In this document: positions 1-9,045 of the stretch, piece after piece
How the letters are laid out: each line of letters starts with the position of its first letter
Position numbering within the stretch: position 1 is the first letter of the stretch
Assembly (NCBI GenBank): GCA_963769905.1
Contig: CAVYNG010000002.1
Span: 1,798,001 to 1,862,000 of the forward strand
Reading direction: 5' to 3'
From: Bog-756 sp963769905
Lineage (GTDB): Bacteria; Actinomycetota; Acidimicrobiia; Acidimicrobiales; RAAP-2
DNA: 64,000 nt
Made by a program: the position numbers and the translations under genes
Notes under the pieces: model-generated
What the model was told of the DNA's origin: nothing
Database searches by the model: none
Seen by the model: only the letters and a program-made list of their open reading frames with translations

Positions 1-186
1 ACCGAGCGGGCGGGCAAGCGTTGGGTGATCCTAACGGGGGCCCCTTCGGGAAGACCGGGGAGATCGCCCTGTTCGGCGTCCGAAGCGGTTGCCGTTATGT
101 CACTCTGAGTGAGAGACTGAGCACTACACGTGATTCCCTCGCCGGTCTCCGGAGAGCGGATCCAGAGAGAGGCAAGAGGGGCGCTG

Positions 187-1422
187 GTGAGGGTGGGTCG
201 AGGGGCGCGACGGATCGCGGGGTGGACCGCGGTGCTGGCATCGGTGGCGACCATGACGATCGCCCCCGTGCTCATGAAGGCCCCCGCCGCATCGGCGACA
301 CCGCACGCCAGCGCGGCACCCGTCACGAGCGGTTTCTGGCTCGCGACCCCGTCGGGCTCGATGCTCTCCTTCGGGGTCCCCTCCTACGGCTCGGCGCCCG
401 GTCCGCTCAACCAGCCGATTGTCACCACCGCGACCACCGGCGATCGGCGCGGCTACTGGATGGTCGCCTCCGACGGTGGTGTCTTCTCGTTCGGCGACGC
501 GCTCTTCTACGGCTCGACCGGGAGCATCCGCCTCAACCAGCCGATCGTCGGGATGGCGCCGACGGCCGACCAGCGCGGGTACTGGCTGGTGGCTTCCGAC
601 GGCGGGGTCTTCTCGTTCGGCGACGCGCTCTTCTACGGCTCGACCGGGAGCATCCACCTCAACAAGCCGATCGTCGGCATGGCGACGACCCCCGACCAGC
701 GCGGGTACTGGCTGGTGGCTTCTGACGGCGGGGTCTTCTCCTTCGGGGACGCCACGTTCTACGGCTCGACCGGCAGCCTCGTCCTCGACCAACCGGTGGT
801 GTCGATGACCGCGACCCCCGACGCCCGGGGCTACTGGTTGGTGGCGGCGGACGGCGGCATCTTCGCGTTCGGCGACTCACGCTTCTACGGTTCGGCGGCC
901 GGAACGACCGGTGAGCCGGTCGAGCGCCTGATCCGCACCGCCTCGGGGCGCGGGTACTGGATCGTCGAGCAGAACGGGACCGAGCTTCCCTACGGCGAGG
1001 CCACCACCGTCAATCCCCCCGCGGTCGCGCTGGAGCTCAACCCGATCACACCGGGCGACAGGGCGGTGCTGTTCGCGTTCGAGCAGCTGGGCAAGCCGTA
1101 CATCTGGGGCGGAAACGGGCCGGTGGGTTACGACTGCTCGGGCCTCGCGCTTGCCTCGTGGACCCATGGTGCCGGGATCTCCTTTGCCCGAGTCGCCGAC
1201 GACCAGTACCACACCGCCGGCGTTCCGGTCGCGATGAACGACCTCCAGACCGGTGATCTCGTCTTCTGGGGCACCGACTACTCCGACTGGACGAGCGTCT
1301 ACCACGTCGCGCTCTACGTCGGCGGCAACCGGATCGTCGAGGCGACCGGCAACCAGGTGCAGCTCAACCTGCTCGGCCAGTGGGGCAGCGGCGACCTGAT
1401 GCCCAACGGGCGGCGCCCCTGA
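187..1422 (+). CDS. Secreted NlpC/P60 cell-wall peptidase with five tandem 42-residue repeats
   Basis: 411 aa exported protein, predicted to cleave peptidoglycan stem peptides outside the cell. A signal peptide (basic RVGRGARR then a hydrophobic stretch ending near APAASA) is followed by repeats of the form RGYWLVASDGGVFSFGD from about residue 88 to 255, which probably fold as a propeller-like wall-binding module. The C-terminal NlpC/P60 domain has Cys317 in YDCSGLALASW and His373 in YHVALYVGG. GTG 187 was chosen because GAGGGG lies 5 nt upstream; an in-frame GTG at 130 would add 19 residues that lack export character. Such repeats are frequent in Acidimicrobiia (recalled family knowledge). 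Function from the domain is solid; the substrate is not known. Confidence 0.85.
   Translation: MRVGRGARRIAGWTAVLASVATMTIAPVLMKAPAASATPHASAAPVTSGFWLATPSGSMLSFGVPSYGSAPGPLNQPIVTTATTGDRRGYWMVASDGGVFSFGDALFYGSTGSIRLNQPIVGMAPTADQRGYWLVASDGGVFSFGDALFYGSTGSIHLNKPIVGMATTPDQRGYWLVASDGGVFSFGDATFYGSTGSLVLDQPVVSMTATPDARGYWLVAADGGIFAFGDSRFYGSAAGTTGEPVERLIRTASGRGYWIVEQNGTELPYGEATTVNPPAVALELNPITPGDRAVLFAFEQLGKPYIWGGNGPVGYDCSGLALASWTHGAGISFARVADDQYHTAGVPVAMNDLQTGDLVFWGTDYSDWTSVYHVALYVGGNRIVEATGNQVQLNLLGQWGSGDLMPNGRRP
448..951 (+). repeat. 126-bp tandem coding repeats
   Basis: The codons for the RGYW motif begin at 448, 574, 700, 826 and 949, so the period is 126 bp (42 codons) with a final 123-bp unit. Units 2 and 3 are nearly identical at DNA level. 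The repeats encode the propeller-like part of the NlpC/P60 protein and are a possible site of recombination. Confidence 0.9.
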
Positions 1423-1562
1423 CGTCGGGTCGGCTCTCGCGCCCGGCATCGGGCAGGGGGCCCGGCGGCCGGCCACCTCGGAGGCCGTGAGTCGAACCAC
1501 TCGGTGACCGCCATCCGGGCTGTCCCGTGTACCGTGCAGCCAGTCAGCCGAGGAGCCGCCTT

Positions 1563-2954
1563 ATGAGCACCTTTCCCTACGCCGGCCGGTTCGCCGTCCA
1601 CCGGTGCCTCCCCGAGAAGGGGACCGCCCGCGCCGAACTCCTCGAGCAGCTGCACGCGATGGCGGCCGAAGAGGACGCCACCTGGGAGTCGGGCCGCTGC
1701 TCGGGCACCATGTACTGCGGCGACCACGACCATTACCGCTTCCTCAACGAGGCGTTCGGTCTGTTCGCCCACGTGAACGTGCTCCAACGGGACATGTGCC
1801 CGAGCGCGACCAAGTTCGAGTCGGAGATCATCGCGATGACCCTCGACCTCCTCCACGCGGAGGCCGCAACGTCCACCGAGCCGGCCGGGCTGGTCTCGAC
1901 CGGCGGAACCGGCAGCATCTGTCACGCGATGCTCGCCTATCGGGACCTGGCGGCACACCAACGCGACATCAGCCGGCCGAACGTCATCAAGCCCGAGACC
2001 GCCCACCCCGCGTTCGACAAGGCCTGCCACCTGTTCGGGATCGAGCTGCGGATCGCCCCGGTCGACCCCGGCACCACCCAGGTCGACACCGAATGGGTCG
2101 ACAAGACCATCGACGAGAACACAGTCGCAGTGGTGGGCTCGGCCTGCAACTACGGGTACGGCACGATCGACCCGATCGAGACGCTGTCGGAGATCGCCCT
2201 CCGTCGCGGCGTCGGCCTCCACGTCGACGGCTGCCTCGGTGGCTTCATCCTCCCCTTCGGGCAGGAGCTCGGCTACGACATCCCCGTCTTCGACTACCGG
2301 GTCCCGGGGGTGACCTCCATCTCCGCCGACACCCACAAGTACGGCTATGCCCTCAAGGGCACCTCGGTGTTGACCTTTCGCGACCAGTCGCTGCGCAACG
2401 CGCAGTACTTCTTCAACACCGGATGGAGCGGTGGCAAGTACTGCTCGCCGGGCATGGACGGCTCGCGCTCGGGCGGCCTGTTGGCCGCGACGTGGGCCGC
2501 GATGGTGCAGCTCGGTCGCGAAGGGTACCGGCGCTACGCAAGAGAGATCTTCGAGACGGCGACCGCCATGCAGGCGTCGGTGCGACGGCACCCGGAGCTC
2601 CGGATCCTCGGCCGTCCGACCTTTCTCTTCAGCTTCACCTCCGATCGGTTCGACATCTACCACGTCAACGACCACATGCGCCGGAAGGGGTGGCGGTTCA
2701 ACGGGCAGCAGTACCCGAACGCCCTCCACATGGCCGTGACCCGACCGCAGACCCAGCCGGGCGTCGCCGAGGCCTTCGACGCCGACCTCGACGAGGCGGT
2801 CGCCCACGCCAACGAGCACGCGGCCGACCAACCGGCGACCGGTGCGATCTACGGAGGTGTCGCGGGGGGTCTCGACGACGAAGCCGACGAGTTCATCCGA
2901 AGCGTGATGGCGGACATGATGGACACCCAACAGTCGATCCCTGCCGATGTCTGA
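1563..2954 (+). CDS. PLP-dependent lyase/decarboxylase, sphingosine-1-phosphate lyase-like
   Basis: 463 aa group II PLP decarboxylase fold, closest in feel to sphinganine-1-phosphate aldolase. The cofactor lysine is Lys259 in ISADTHKYG; HVDGCLGGF upstream carries the conserved Asp that contacts the pyridine nitrogen. ATG 1563 was chosen because GAGGAG sits 7 nt upstream. An FGGY sugar kinase gene follows 30 bp later on the same strand, suggesting co-transcription. The family normally cleaves phosphorylated amino-alcohols or decarboxylates amino acids; which of the two applies here cannot be read from sequence, and sphingolipids are not expected in most actinobacteria. Confidence 0.82.
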   Translation: MSTFPYAGRFAVHRCLPEKGTARAELLEQLHAMAAEEDATWESGRCSGTMYCGDHDHYRFLNEAFGLFAHVNVLQRDMCPSATKFESEIIAMTLDLLHAEAATSTEPAGLVSTGGTGSICHAMLAYRDLAAHQRDISRPNVIKPETAHPAFDKACHLFGIELRIAPVDPGTTQVDTEWVDKTIDENTVAVVGSACNYGYGTIDPIETLSEIALRRGVGLHVDGCLGGFILPFGQELGYDIPVFDYRVPGVTSISADTHKYGYALKGTSVLTFRDQSLRNAQYFFNTGWSGGKYCSPGMDGSRSGGLLAATWAAMVQLGREGYRRYAREIFETATAMQASVRRHPELRILGRPTFLFSFTSDRFDIYHVNDHMRRKGWRFNGQQYPNALHMAVTRPQTQPGVAEAFDADLDEAVAHANEHAADQPATGAIYGGVAGGLDDEADEFIRSVMADMMDTQQSIPADV

Positions 2955-2984
2955 CCACCCTCTCGCGCCCTGAGCGGCGCCGGC

Positions 2985-4565
2985 GTGAGCCGCGATCGGG
3001 CGCCCGAAGATCTCTTCGTCCTCGCGGTCGACCTCGGCACCGGTGGACCGAAGGTCGGGCTGGTGTCGCTCACCGGCCGGATCGCCTACCGCGAGCACCA
3101 GCCGGTCGCGACCCGTTTCGGGCCCGAGGGCGAAGCCACCCAGGACGCCGGGGAATGGTGGCGTCTGGTGCTCGGCGCAGGACGGCGCGCGATGGAGTCC
3201 GGCCTGGTCGCCCCCGAGCAGGTCGTCGCGGTCTCGTGCACGGGACAGTGGGCGAGCACCGTACCGGTCGACGAAGCCGGCTCGCCGGTCGGCGACTGTC
3301 TCCTCTGGTCCGACACCCGCGGTGGACCGCTCGCCCGCCAGGCGGTCGGAGGGTGGCTCGCGGGGTACGCCCCCCACGCGGCGCTGCGGTGGATCCGCCG
3401 GAGCGGCGGTGCGCCCTCGACCGCGGGGGCCGACCCGATCGGCCACATGCTCTACGTGGAACGCCGACTGCCCGAGGTCGCACGCGCCACCCGCTACTAC
3501 CTCGAGCCGGTCGACTACCTCTCGATGCGCTTCAGCGGGGTCGCGGTCGCGAGCCCGGCATCGATGGCCGCGGCCTGGCTGACCGACAACCGCCGTCCCG
3601 AGCAGCTCTCCTACGACCCGGTCCTCGTGCGCTCCTCGGGGGTTCCCGCCGAGAAGCTGCCGCCGCTGCGGCCCAGTGCCAGCACGATCGGCACGGTCTC
3701 GCCCGAGGTCGCAGCCACGCTCGGGATCGGCGAGGAGACCGTCGTGGTCACCGGAACGCCCGATCTGCACTCGGCCTGTGCGGGGAGCGGAGCGGTCGGC
3801 GAACGGGACGCGCACGTCGCCGTCTCGACCACCAGCTGGGTGAGCTGTCCCATTGCAAAGAAGAAGACCGATCCCTTCCGCCAGATCGCCACGGTGCCCG
3901 GGGTGCTGCCGCGGCTCCGGTTGGTGGCCAACAATCAGGAGACCGGCGGCCGCGCCCTCGAGTGGCTCCGCGCCCGTCTCTCGGAGGCAGGCGTCGCACC
4001 GTCGCTCGAGGAGCTGGACCACCTCGCAGCGCGCTCGGAACCCGGCAGCGGGCGCGTCCTGTTCACTCCCTGGCTCGACGGGGAGCGCTCCCCCGTCGAC
4101 GACCGAAGGGCGCGAGCGGGTTTCCACAACCTCTCCCTCCAGACCAGCCGCGCGGACCTGGTCCGATCGGTGCTCGAAGGCGTCGCGCTCAACTCGCGCT
4201 GGCTGCTCGAAGCGGTCGAGCGCTTCGTCGGGACGCGCTTCGCCTCGGTGAGGATGATCGGCGGGGGTGCGAGCTCGGCACTGTGGTGCTCGATCTACGC
4301 GAGTGTCCTCGGCAAGCAGGTCGAGCAGGTGGCCGATGCGCGCGACGCCAACCTGCGCGGGAGCGCCCTCCTCGCCGGCTTCGCGCTCGGGCGGCTGCGA
4401 TGGGACGAGCTGCCTGGACTGGTGCCCGTCGAAGCGGTCCACCAGCCCGACCCCGCCGCACGCGCGGTCTACGACGAGCTCTTCGCCCAGTTCCCCGCGT
4501 TCTACAAGGCGCAACGGGGACTGTTCTCCCGGACCGCCCCCCGGTCCTCGCTCAGCGAGCGCTGA
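2985..4565 (+). CDS. FGGY-family carbohydrate kinase (xylulokinase-like)
   Basis: 526 aa FGGY kinase. The N-terminal ATPase-fold phosphate loop reads LAVDLGTGGPKVGLV; the probable catalytic Asp260 is in GTPDLHSACAG; the C-terminal nucleotide-binding part has GGGASSALWCSIYASVLGK and an ARDANLRGSALLAG stretch typical of xylulose kinases. It would phosphorylate a sugar or polyol with ATP in the cytoplasm. The start is GTG 2985, with no strong Shine-Dalgarno. It follows the PLP lyase gene by 30 bp. Its 3' end overlaps the convergent GGDEF-EAL gene by 14 bp. Substrate is not assignable. Confidence 0.82.
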   Translation: MSRDRAPEDLFVLAVDLGTGGPKVGLVSLTGRIAYREHQPVATRFGPEGEATQDAGEWWRLVLGAGRRAMESGLVAPEQVVAVSCTGQWASTVPVDEAGSPVGDCLLWSDTRGGPLARQAVGGWLAGYAPHAALRWIRRSGGAPSTAGADPIGHMLYVERRLPEVARATRYYLEPVDYLSMRFSGVAVASPASMAAAWLTDNRRPEQLSYDPVLVRSSGVPAEKLPPLRPSASTIGTVSPEVAATLGIGEETVVVTGTPDLHSACAGSGAVGERDAHVAVSTTSWVSCPIAKKKTDPFRQIATVPGVLPRLRLVANNQETGGRALEWLRARLSEAGVAPSLEELDHLAARSEPGSGRVLFTPWLDGERSPVDDRRARAGFHNLSLQTSRADLVRSVLEGVALNSRWLLEAVERFVGTRFASVRMIGGGASSALWCSIYASVLGKQVEQVADARDANLRGSALLAGFALGRLRWDELPGLVPVEAVHQPDPAARAVYDELFAQFPAFYKAQRGLFSRTAPRSSLSER

Positions 4566-6378
4566 GCTCGCGGCTGGCGAGGGTGAACAGCTCCGCGGGC
4601 CCGGGCCGGCCGAGCAGGAAGCCCTGGGCCTCGTCGCACCCCATGGCCTCGACCGCGCCGAGTTCCGCCTCGGTCTCGACACCTTCGGCCACCACTCGCA
4701 AACCGAGCTTGTGGGCCAACTCGACGACGGTGGAGACGATGGTCGGGTCGCTGTCCCCACTTCCGAGGCCGGACACGAAGCTGCGGTCGACCTTCAGCCG
4801 GTCGATCGGCAATCCCTGGAGGTAGAGCAGCGAGGAGAACCCGGTGCCGAAGTCGTCGAGTGCGATGTGGACCCCGAGCTCCCGGATCTTGCGCATCATC
4901 GATCCGATGCGGGCGATGTCCATCACCAGCACCGACTCGGTGACCTCGAGCACCAACGAGCCGGCATCCAGCCCCGAACGGGCCAGCGCCTCGACCACCT
5001 CGTGGAAGAACTCGGGCTCTTGGAGCTGGCGTGCCGAAACGTTGACCGAGACGGTCAGGTCTTCGAGTCCCCGGTCCTGCCAGACTCGGCACTGGCGGGT
5101 CGCCTCACCGAGCACCCAGCACCCGACCGAGATGATCTCGCGACTCTGTTCGAGGAGGGGAATGAACTCGACGGGCTGGACTGCGCCGAGTTCGGGATGG
5201 TTCCACCGGAGGAGTGCCTCGACCCCGCAGACCTCGCCACCGATCGCGAAGAGCGGCTGGTAGTGCACCGACAGCTGGCCGAGTTCGGCCGCCACCCGGA
5301 GCTCGTCGGCGAGCTGGCTCCGCCGCTGGGTGTCCCTCCCGATCACCTCGCTGTAGGCCTCGAATCGCGCCGGTCCTCCGCGCTTGGCCTCGTACATCGC
5401 GGCGTCGGCCCGGGAGAGGCAGATCTCGGGATCCTGGCCGGGTATCACGGGTGCGATGCCGATGCTCACCGAGGTGTGCAGGTTGCGATCGCCGAGAGGG
5501 ATGGGAGGCCGGATGGCGAGGTGGATCCGCTCGGCGAGCGCCCGTGCGGCGGAATCCGGGTCCTCGAGGTCCTCGGTCAGGACCACGAACTCGTCGCCGC
5601 CAAGACGTGCGACCGTGTCGCTCGCACGGACCAGCCCTTGGAGCCGCCCGCCGACGGCCTGCAACAGTGAATCGCCGGCGGAATGGCCGAACCGGTCGTT
5701 GATCGCCTTGAAGTTGTCGAGATCGAGGTAGTGGATCATCGCGTGGGTCCCCTTGCGGGCGAGCGCATCCGACGCGCGCCGCAGGCGGTCGATGAGCAGC
5801 GTGCGGTTGGCGAGACCGGTCAGCTGGTCGTGGAGCGCCCGATGCGCGAGGGTGGCCTGCTCGTCCTTCAGCTGCTGCTGCAGGGTGCGGTGGGTCTGGT
5901 CGAATTGGCGCACGATCCGGACCAGGCTCCCGTCGCAGCTGAGCCGGACCACCTTGCGCACGAGGGAGACCAACCCGGCGCGAGTTCCGAGGCGCGCCGC
6001 TTCCTCCTCGACCATCGCGATCGTCCCGTCGCGCCACGCGAAGTAGGCCTTCGCCACGTCGGCGAGCTCGGCGGCCTCGAGGATCGCCTTCTCGCCCTGG
6101 CACGACAATTCTGACTCCTCAGCGGGCGTCGCGACCGCGTCGGTCGCGATCCACCGGCCGATGAGCGCCGTGGCCAGTTGCGAGGTTCTGAAGGCGTCGC
6201 GACCGAGCGTCCTCTTGAACCGGGCCTCGACCAGCCGGCCGATCTCCTCCGCCCTCGCCTGCACGGCGAGACCGAGGGCCGCACGATCGGGATCGATCTC
6301 GGTCCGCACCGAGTCGGGCGCGCTCGACGGCTCCGGACTCCCCTCGGAGGGGGCCTCAGAGGCCGGCAACGGGTCCAT
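4552..6378 (-). CDS. Cytoplasmic GGDEF-EAL cyclic-di-GMP protein
   Basis: 608 aa. An N-terminal helical region of about 170 residues without membrane segments, possibly a sensor, is followed by a GGDEF domain (GGDEF at 260-264, with an RxxD inhibitory site, RASD, five residues earlier) and an EAL domain (EALLRW from residue 387, EVTES, DDFGTG, KVDRSFV, AEGVE). All the motifs expected of an active diguanylate cyclase and of an active phosphodiesterase are visible, so it may make or degrade c-di-GMP depending on a signal. A second GGDEF-EAL gene lies immediately upstream on the same strand, 51 bp away. Confidence 0.9.
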   Translation of the reverse strand: MDPLPASEAPSEGSPEPSSAPDSVRTEIDPDRAALGLAVQARAEEIGRLVEARFKRTLGRDAFRTSQLATALIGRWIATDAVATPAEESELSCQGEKAILEAAELADVAKAYFAWRDGTIAMVEEEAARLGTRAGLVSLVRKVVRLSCDGSLVRIVRQFDQTHRTLQQQLKDEQATLAHRALHDQLTGLANRTLLIDRLRRASDALARKGTHAMIHYLDLDNFKAINDRFGHSAGDSLLQAVGGRLQGLVRASDTVARLGGDEFVVLTEDLEDPDSAARALAERIHLAIRPPIPLGDRNLHTSVSIGIAPVIPGQDPEICLSRADAAMYEAKRGGPARFEAYSEVIGRDTQRRSQLADELRVAAELGQLSVHYQPLFAIGGEVCGVEALLRWNHPELGAVQPVEFIPLLEQSREIISVGCWVLGEATRQCRVWQDRGLEDLTVSVNVSARQLQEPEFFHEVVEALARSGLDAGSLVLEVTESVLVMDIARIGSMMRKIRELGVHIALDDFGTGFSSLLYLQGLPIDRLKVDRSFVSGLGSGDSDPTIVSTVVELAHKLGLRVVAEGVETEAELGAVEAMGCDEAQGFLLGRPGPAELFTLASRELSAR

Positions 6379-6429
6379 GCTTGTCGGTATCGGCCGGCGA
6401 TCGAGCTAACTTGACCACCCCTGTTGACG

Positions 6430-8478
6430 TCACGACGCGGCGGACGTGGCCGTTTGGTGCGGCGTGGCCCCTCCATCGGCGCCGGTACCGAGGGTTCGCC
6501 GGAGCTGCGCCGCGTGCTCGTCGAGCCACGAGTTGAAGGCGTCGGCCGGCATGGGCCACGCGAGGAAGTACCCCTGGGCGCTGTCACACCCGAGGGCACG
6601 CAGCTGCTGCCAGGTGCCCGCGTCCTCGACTCCCTCGGCCACCGTCTGAAGGCCGAGGTTGCGGGCCAGGTCGACCACCGAGCGGACGATGACCGCGTCG
6701 TCGAGGTCGTGGCCCATCTCCTGGACGAAGGAGCGATCGATCTTGAGCTGGGTGACCGGCAGGTCACGGAGATACGCGAGCGAGGAGTAGCCCGTGCCGA
6801 AGTCGTCGATCGAGATGGTGAGGCCCATCTCGGCCAGCTCGGTCAAGACACGGCGCGCCCGAACCGGATCGCTCATGATGATCGTCTCGGTGATCTCGAG
6901 CTCGAGCATCCGGGCCGGCACATCCCAGCGAGACAAGCTGGCCAGGACGCTCGTGGGCAGCGACGCGTCGAGCAGGCTCCGAGTGGAGAGGTTCACCGCG
7001 ACGGTGAGCTCGGGACTGAGACCCTGGCCACCGGCGTCGAGCCACTCGCGGCATTGGCGGAGGGCCTCGTCGAGCACCCACGCGGTCATCGGCTCGATCA
7101 GCCCTGTTCGCTCGGCCTCGGGGATGAAGCGGTCGGGATAGAGGAGTCCGTGGGCCGGATGCTGCCAGCGGATCAGCGCCTCGGCCCCCGAAACCCGCAT
7201 CGAGGTCATCGACGCCTTGGGTTGGTAGTGCAGGACGAATTCGTTGCGCGACACCGCGTGACGGAGGTCCCCGAGCAGAGCGAGATGGTCCGCGGTGTTC
7301 GGGTCGAGCTGGCTCGAGTAGACGGTCACGCCGGCATGCGCGTCCTTCGCGACGTACATCGCGACGTCGGCTCGCTGCAGCAAGAGGTCCGCGCTCGACC
7401 CGTCGGTCGGGCCCACCGAGATCCCGCAGCTCGCCTCGATGCCGAGGTCGAGCCCGTCGACCTCGAAGGGCTCCTCGAGAACGCGCATGATCCGTCGGGC
7501 CACGTTGACCGCGTCTTCCGCCGTCCCCACGTCGGGGAGGAGCAGACAGAACTCGTCGCCGCCGAGGCGTGCGAGCGTGTCGCAATCGCGCAGGACACCG
7601 CTGACCCGGGGGCCGATCTCGGTGAGCAGACGGTCGCCGAGCCGGTGGCCCATCGTGTCGTTGATGTCCTTGAAGTGATCGAGGTCGAAGAGGAGGATCG
7701 CGCAGGAGGTTCCGTTCGACCCGGACTGCTCGAGCGCCTCGGCGGTCCGCTCGTACAGATACGCCTTGTTGGGGAGGCCGGTGAGCGAGTCGTGGAGCGC
7801 CTGATGGGCGAGGAGCGACTCGGCCTGCTCTCGCTTCTCGCCGGTGGCACCCGCCATCCGGACGGCGAGGGTCAGCACCACCGCCCCGAGCAAGCCCAGC
7901 GCGGTCGCCTGCTCGCGGGTGAGGAAGGAGGGGATCAGCCCGAACCAGAGCAGGCCCTGGGCGACCGCGATGTTGGTGAAGGAGAGGACCATGAGCGGGC
8001 GCCAGAGGGCAGTCCCCCACGACTGCATCTCGACCAGCGCGATGAAGACGTAGGCCATGCCGAGCGCCGGTCCCCAACCGGACAGATAGATGACCACGGT
8101 CAAGGCGGTGACGTGGACGCCGAGGCAGACCCAGCGCTTGAACGAGCCGACCGGGGTGTGGCCCCACGGCTCGACGAGCACCGACAGCGCGCCGGCCCCA
8201 GCGATCACCACGAGGTACAGCCACACCGGCTGAGAGGAGACGAGGCCGAAGTCCCTCAGCAGGAAGAGGGCGGCCAGCGCCAACGGCGCGACGATCAGGA
8301 CGAGGAAGATCGGGGAGATCGGGCGACCCTCGACCGACCGGTCGGCACGCTCGACGACCTCGGCCTCGACCGAGGTCCACTCGGCGGTCGACGATCCCCG
8401 CTCGCGTTCGACGAGCGCGCGTGGGCGCGGTTCCACGTTGGGGTATCGGCAGCTCGGCGAGGGTACTTGAGCGTGCAC
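6430..8478 (-). CDS. Membrane-anchored GGDEF-EAL cyclic-di-GMP protein
   Basis: 682 aa. About five to six hydrophobic helices (residues about 55-215) form an MASE-like sensor, followed by GGDEF (306-310, inhibitory RDCD five residues before) and EAL (EALIRW from 433, ITET, DDFGTGYSS, KIDRSFV, AEGVE). Both catalytic motif sets are intact. It is predicted to sit in the cytoplasmic membrane and set local c-di-GMP. It is transcribed divergently from the acetyltransferase gene, with only 38 bp between starts, and is upstream of the soluble GGDEF-EAL gene. The GTG start at 8478 lacks a clear ribosome-binding site, so the exact N-terminus is uncertain. Confidence 0.9.
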   Translation of the reverse strand: MHAQVPSPSCRYPNVEPRPRALVERERGSSTAEWTSVEAEVVERADRSVEGRPISPIFLVLIVAPLALAALFLLRDFGLVSSQPVWLYLVVIAGAGALSVLVEPWGHTPVGSFKRWVCLGVHVTALTVVIYLSGWGPALGMAYVFIALVEMQSWGTALWRPLMVLSFTNIAVAQGLLWFGLIPSFLTREQATALGLLGAVVLTLAVRMAGATGEKREQAESLLAHQALHDSLTGLPNKAYLYERTAEALEQSGSNGTSCAILLFDLDHFKDINDTMGHRLGDRLLTEIGPRVSGVLRDCDTLARLGGDEFCLLLPDVGTAEDAVNVARRIMRVLEEPFEVDGLDLGIEASCGISVGPTDGSSADLLLQRADVAMYVAKDAHAGVTVYSSQLDPNTADHLALLGDLRHAVSRNEFVLHYQPKASMTSMRVSGAEALIRWQHPAHGLLYPDRFIPEAERTGLIEPMTAWVLDEALRQCREWLDAGGQGLSPELTVAVNLSTRSLLDASLPTSVLASLSRWDVPARMLELEITETIIMSDPVRARRVLTELAEMGLTISIDDFGTGYSSLAYLRDLPVTQLKIDRSFVQEMGHDLDDAVIVRSVVDLARNLGLQTVAEGVEDAGTWQQLRALGCDSAQGYFLAWPMPADAFNSWLDEHAAQLRRTLGTGADGGATPHQTATSAAS

Positions 8479-8504
8479 CAGCGGGTATCCGGCACCGACC
8501 GACC

Positions 8505-8510
8505 TATCCT
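8505..8510 (+). promoter_or_regulatory. -10 element TATCCT, leaderless type
   Basis: TATCCT lies 6 nt before the ATG of the acetyltransferase gene and no Shine-Dalgarno is present, so transcription probably begins at the start codon. Confidence 0.6.
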
Positions 8511-8516
8511 GACCCG

Positions 8517-9005
8517 ATGATCCGTCCGGTCGCCGAGCGGGACCTGGACGAGGTGCTCGAGCTCATCCACGACCTCGCCGCCTACGAACGCTCGCCGCAG
8601 TCGGTGGCGATCGACAGGGACCTGCTCGCGGCCGCTCTCTTCGGCCGGTCGCCCCGGGTGTTCGGACATGTCGCCGAGGCGGAGGGCCGGGTGGTGGGGA
8701 TGGCGATCTGGTTCGTCACCTTCTCCACTTGGACCGGGCATCACGGCATCTATCTCGAGGACCTCTACGTCCGTCCCGAGGCGCGCGGCGGGGGCATAGG
8801 TCGCGCGTTGGTCGCCGAGCTCGCCGCGCTGGCGCAGCGTGAGCACTACACGCGGATCGAGTGGTCGGTGCTGGACTGGAACGAGCCCGCCCTCGCCTTC
8901 TACCGGTCGATCGGAGCGCGGCCGATGGACGAGTGGACCGTCTACCGGCTGGCCGGTGACGCACTCTCTGCGGTCGCGCTCGGCGCGACCGCAGATACGG
9001 CCTGA
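8517..9005 (+). CDS. GNAT-family N-acetyltransferase
   Basis: 162 aa. The acetyl-CoA-binding motif is YVRPEARGGGIGRALVAEL, followed by the conserved WNEPALAFYRSIGA segment of GNAT motif B. Overall it resembles diamine (SSAT-like) acetyltransferases: the N-terminus starts IRPVAERDLDEVLELI and the protein has family-typical length. ATG 8517 is preferred because the GNAT fold begins there and a TATCCT box precedes it by 6 nt; in-frame upstream codons add no conserved sequence. It stands alone between a divergent GGDEF-EAL gene and a convergent neighbour. The substrate is unknown. Confidence 0.85.
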   Translation: MIRPVAERDLDEVLELIHDLAAYERSPQSVAIDRDLLAAALFGRSPRVFGHVAEAEGRVVGMAIWFVTFSTWTGHHGIYLEDLYVRPEARGGGIGRALVAELAALAQREHYTRIEWSVLDWNEPALAFYRSIGARPMDEWTVYRLAGDALSAVALGATADTA

Positions 9006-9045
9006 GTCTCACTCGTGCCCTCGCCGGACCTTTCCGAGGTGAGGC

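Noticed and set aside
1..129. Possible c-di-AMP (ydaO-type) riboswitch before the NlpC/P60 gene
   Set aside because: The conserved core blocks of that riboswitch are not present in order; only GC-rich partial matches are seen.
1604..4825. Very long plus-strand frame of over 1000 codons
   Set aside because: Arg/Pro/Gly-rich shadow of the PLP lyase and FGGY kinase genes; no domain.
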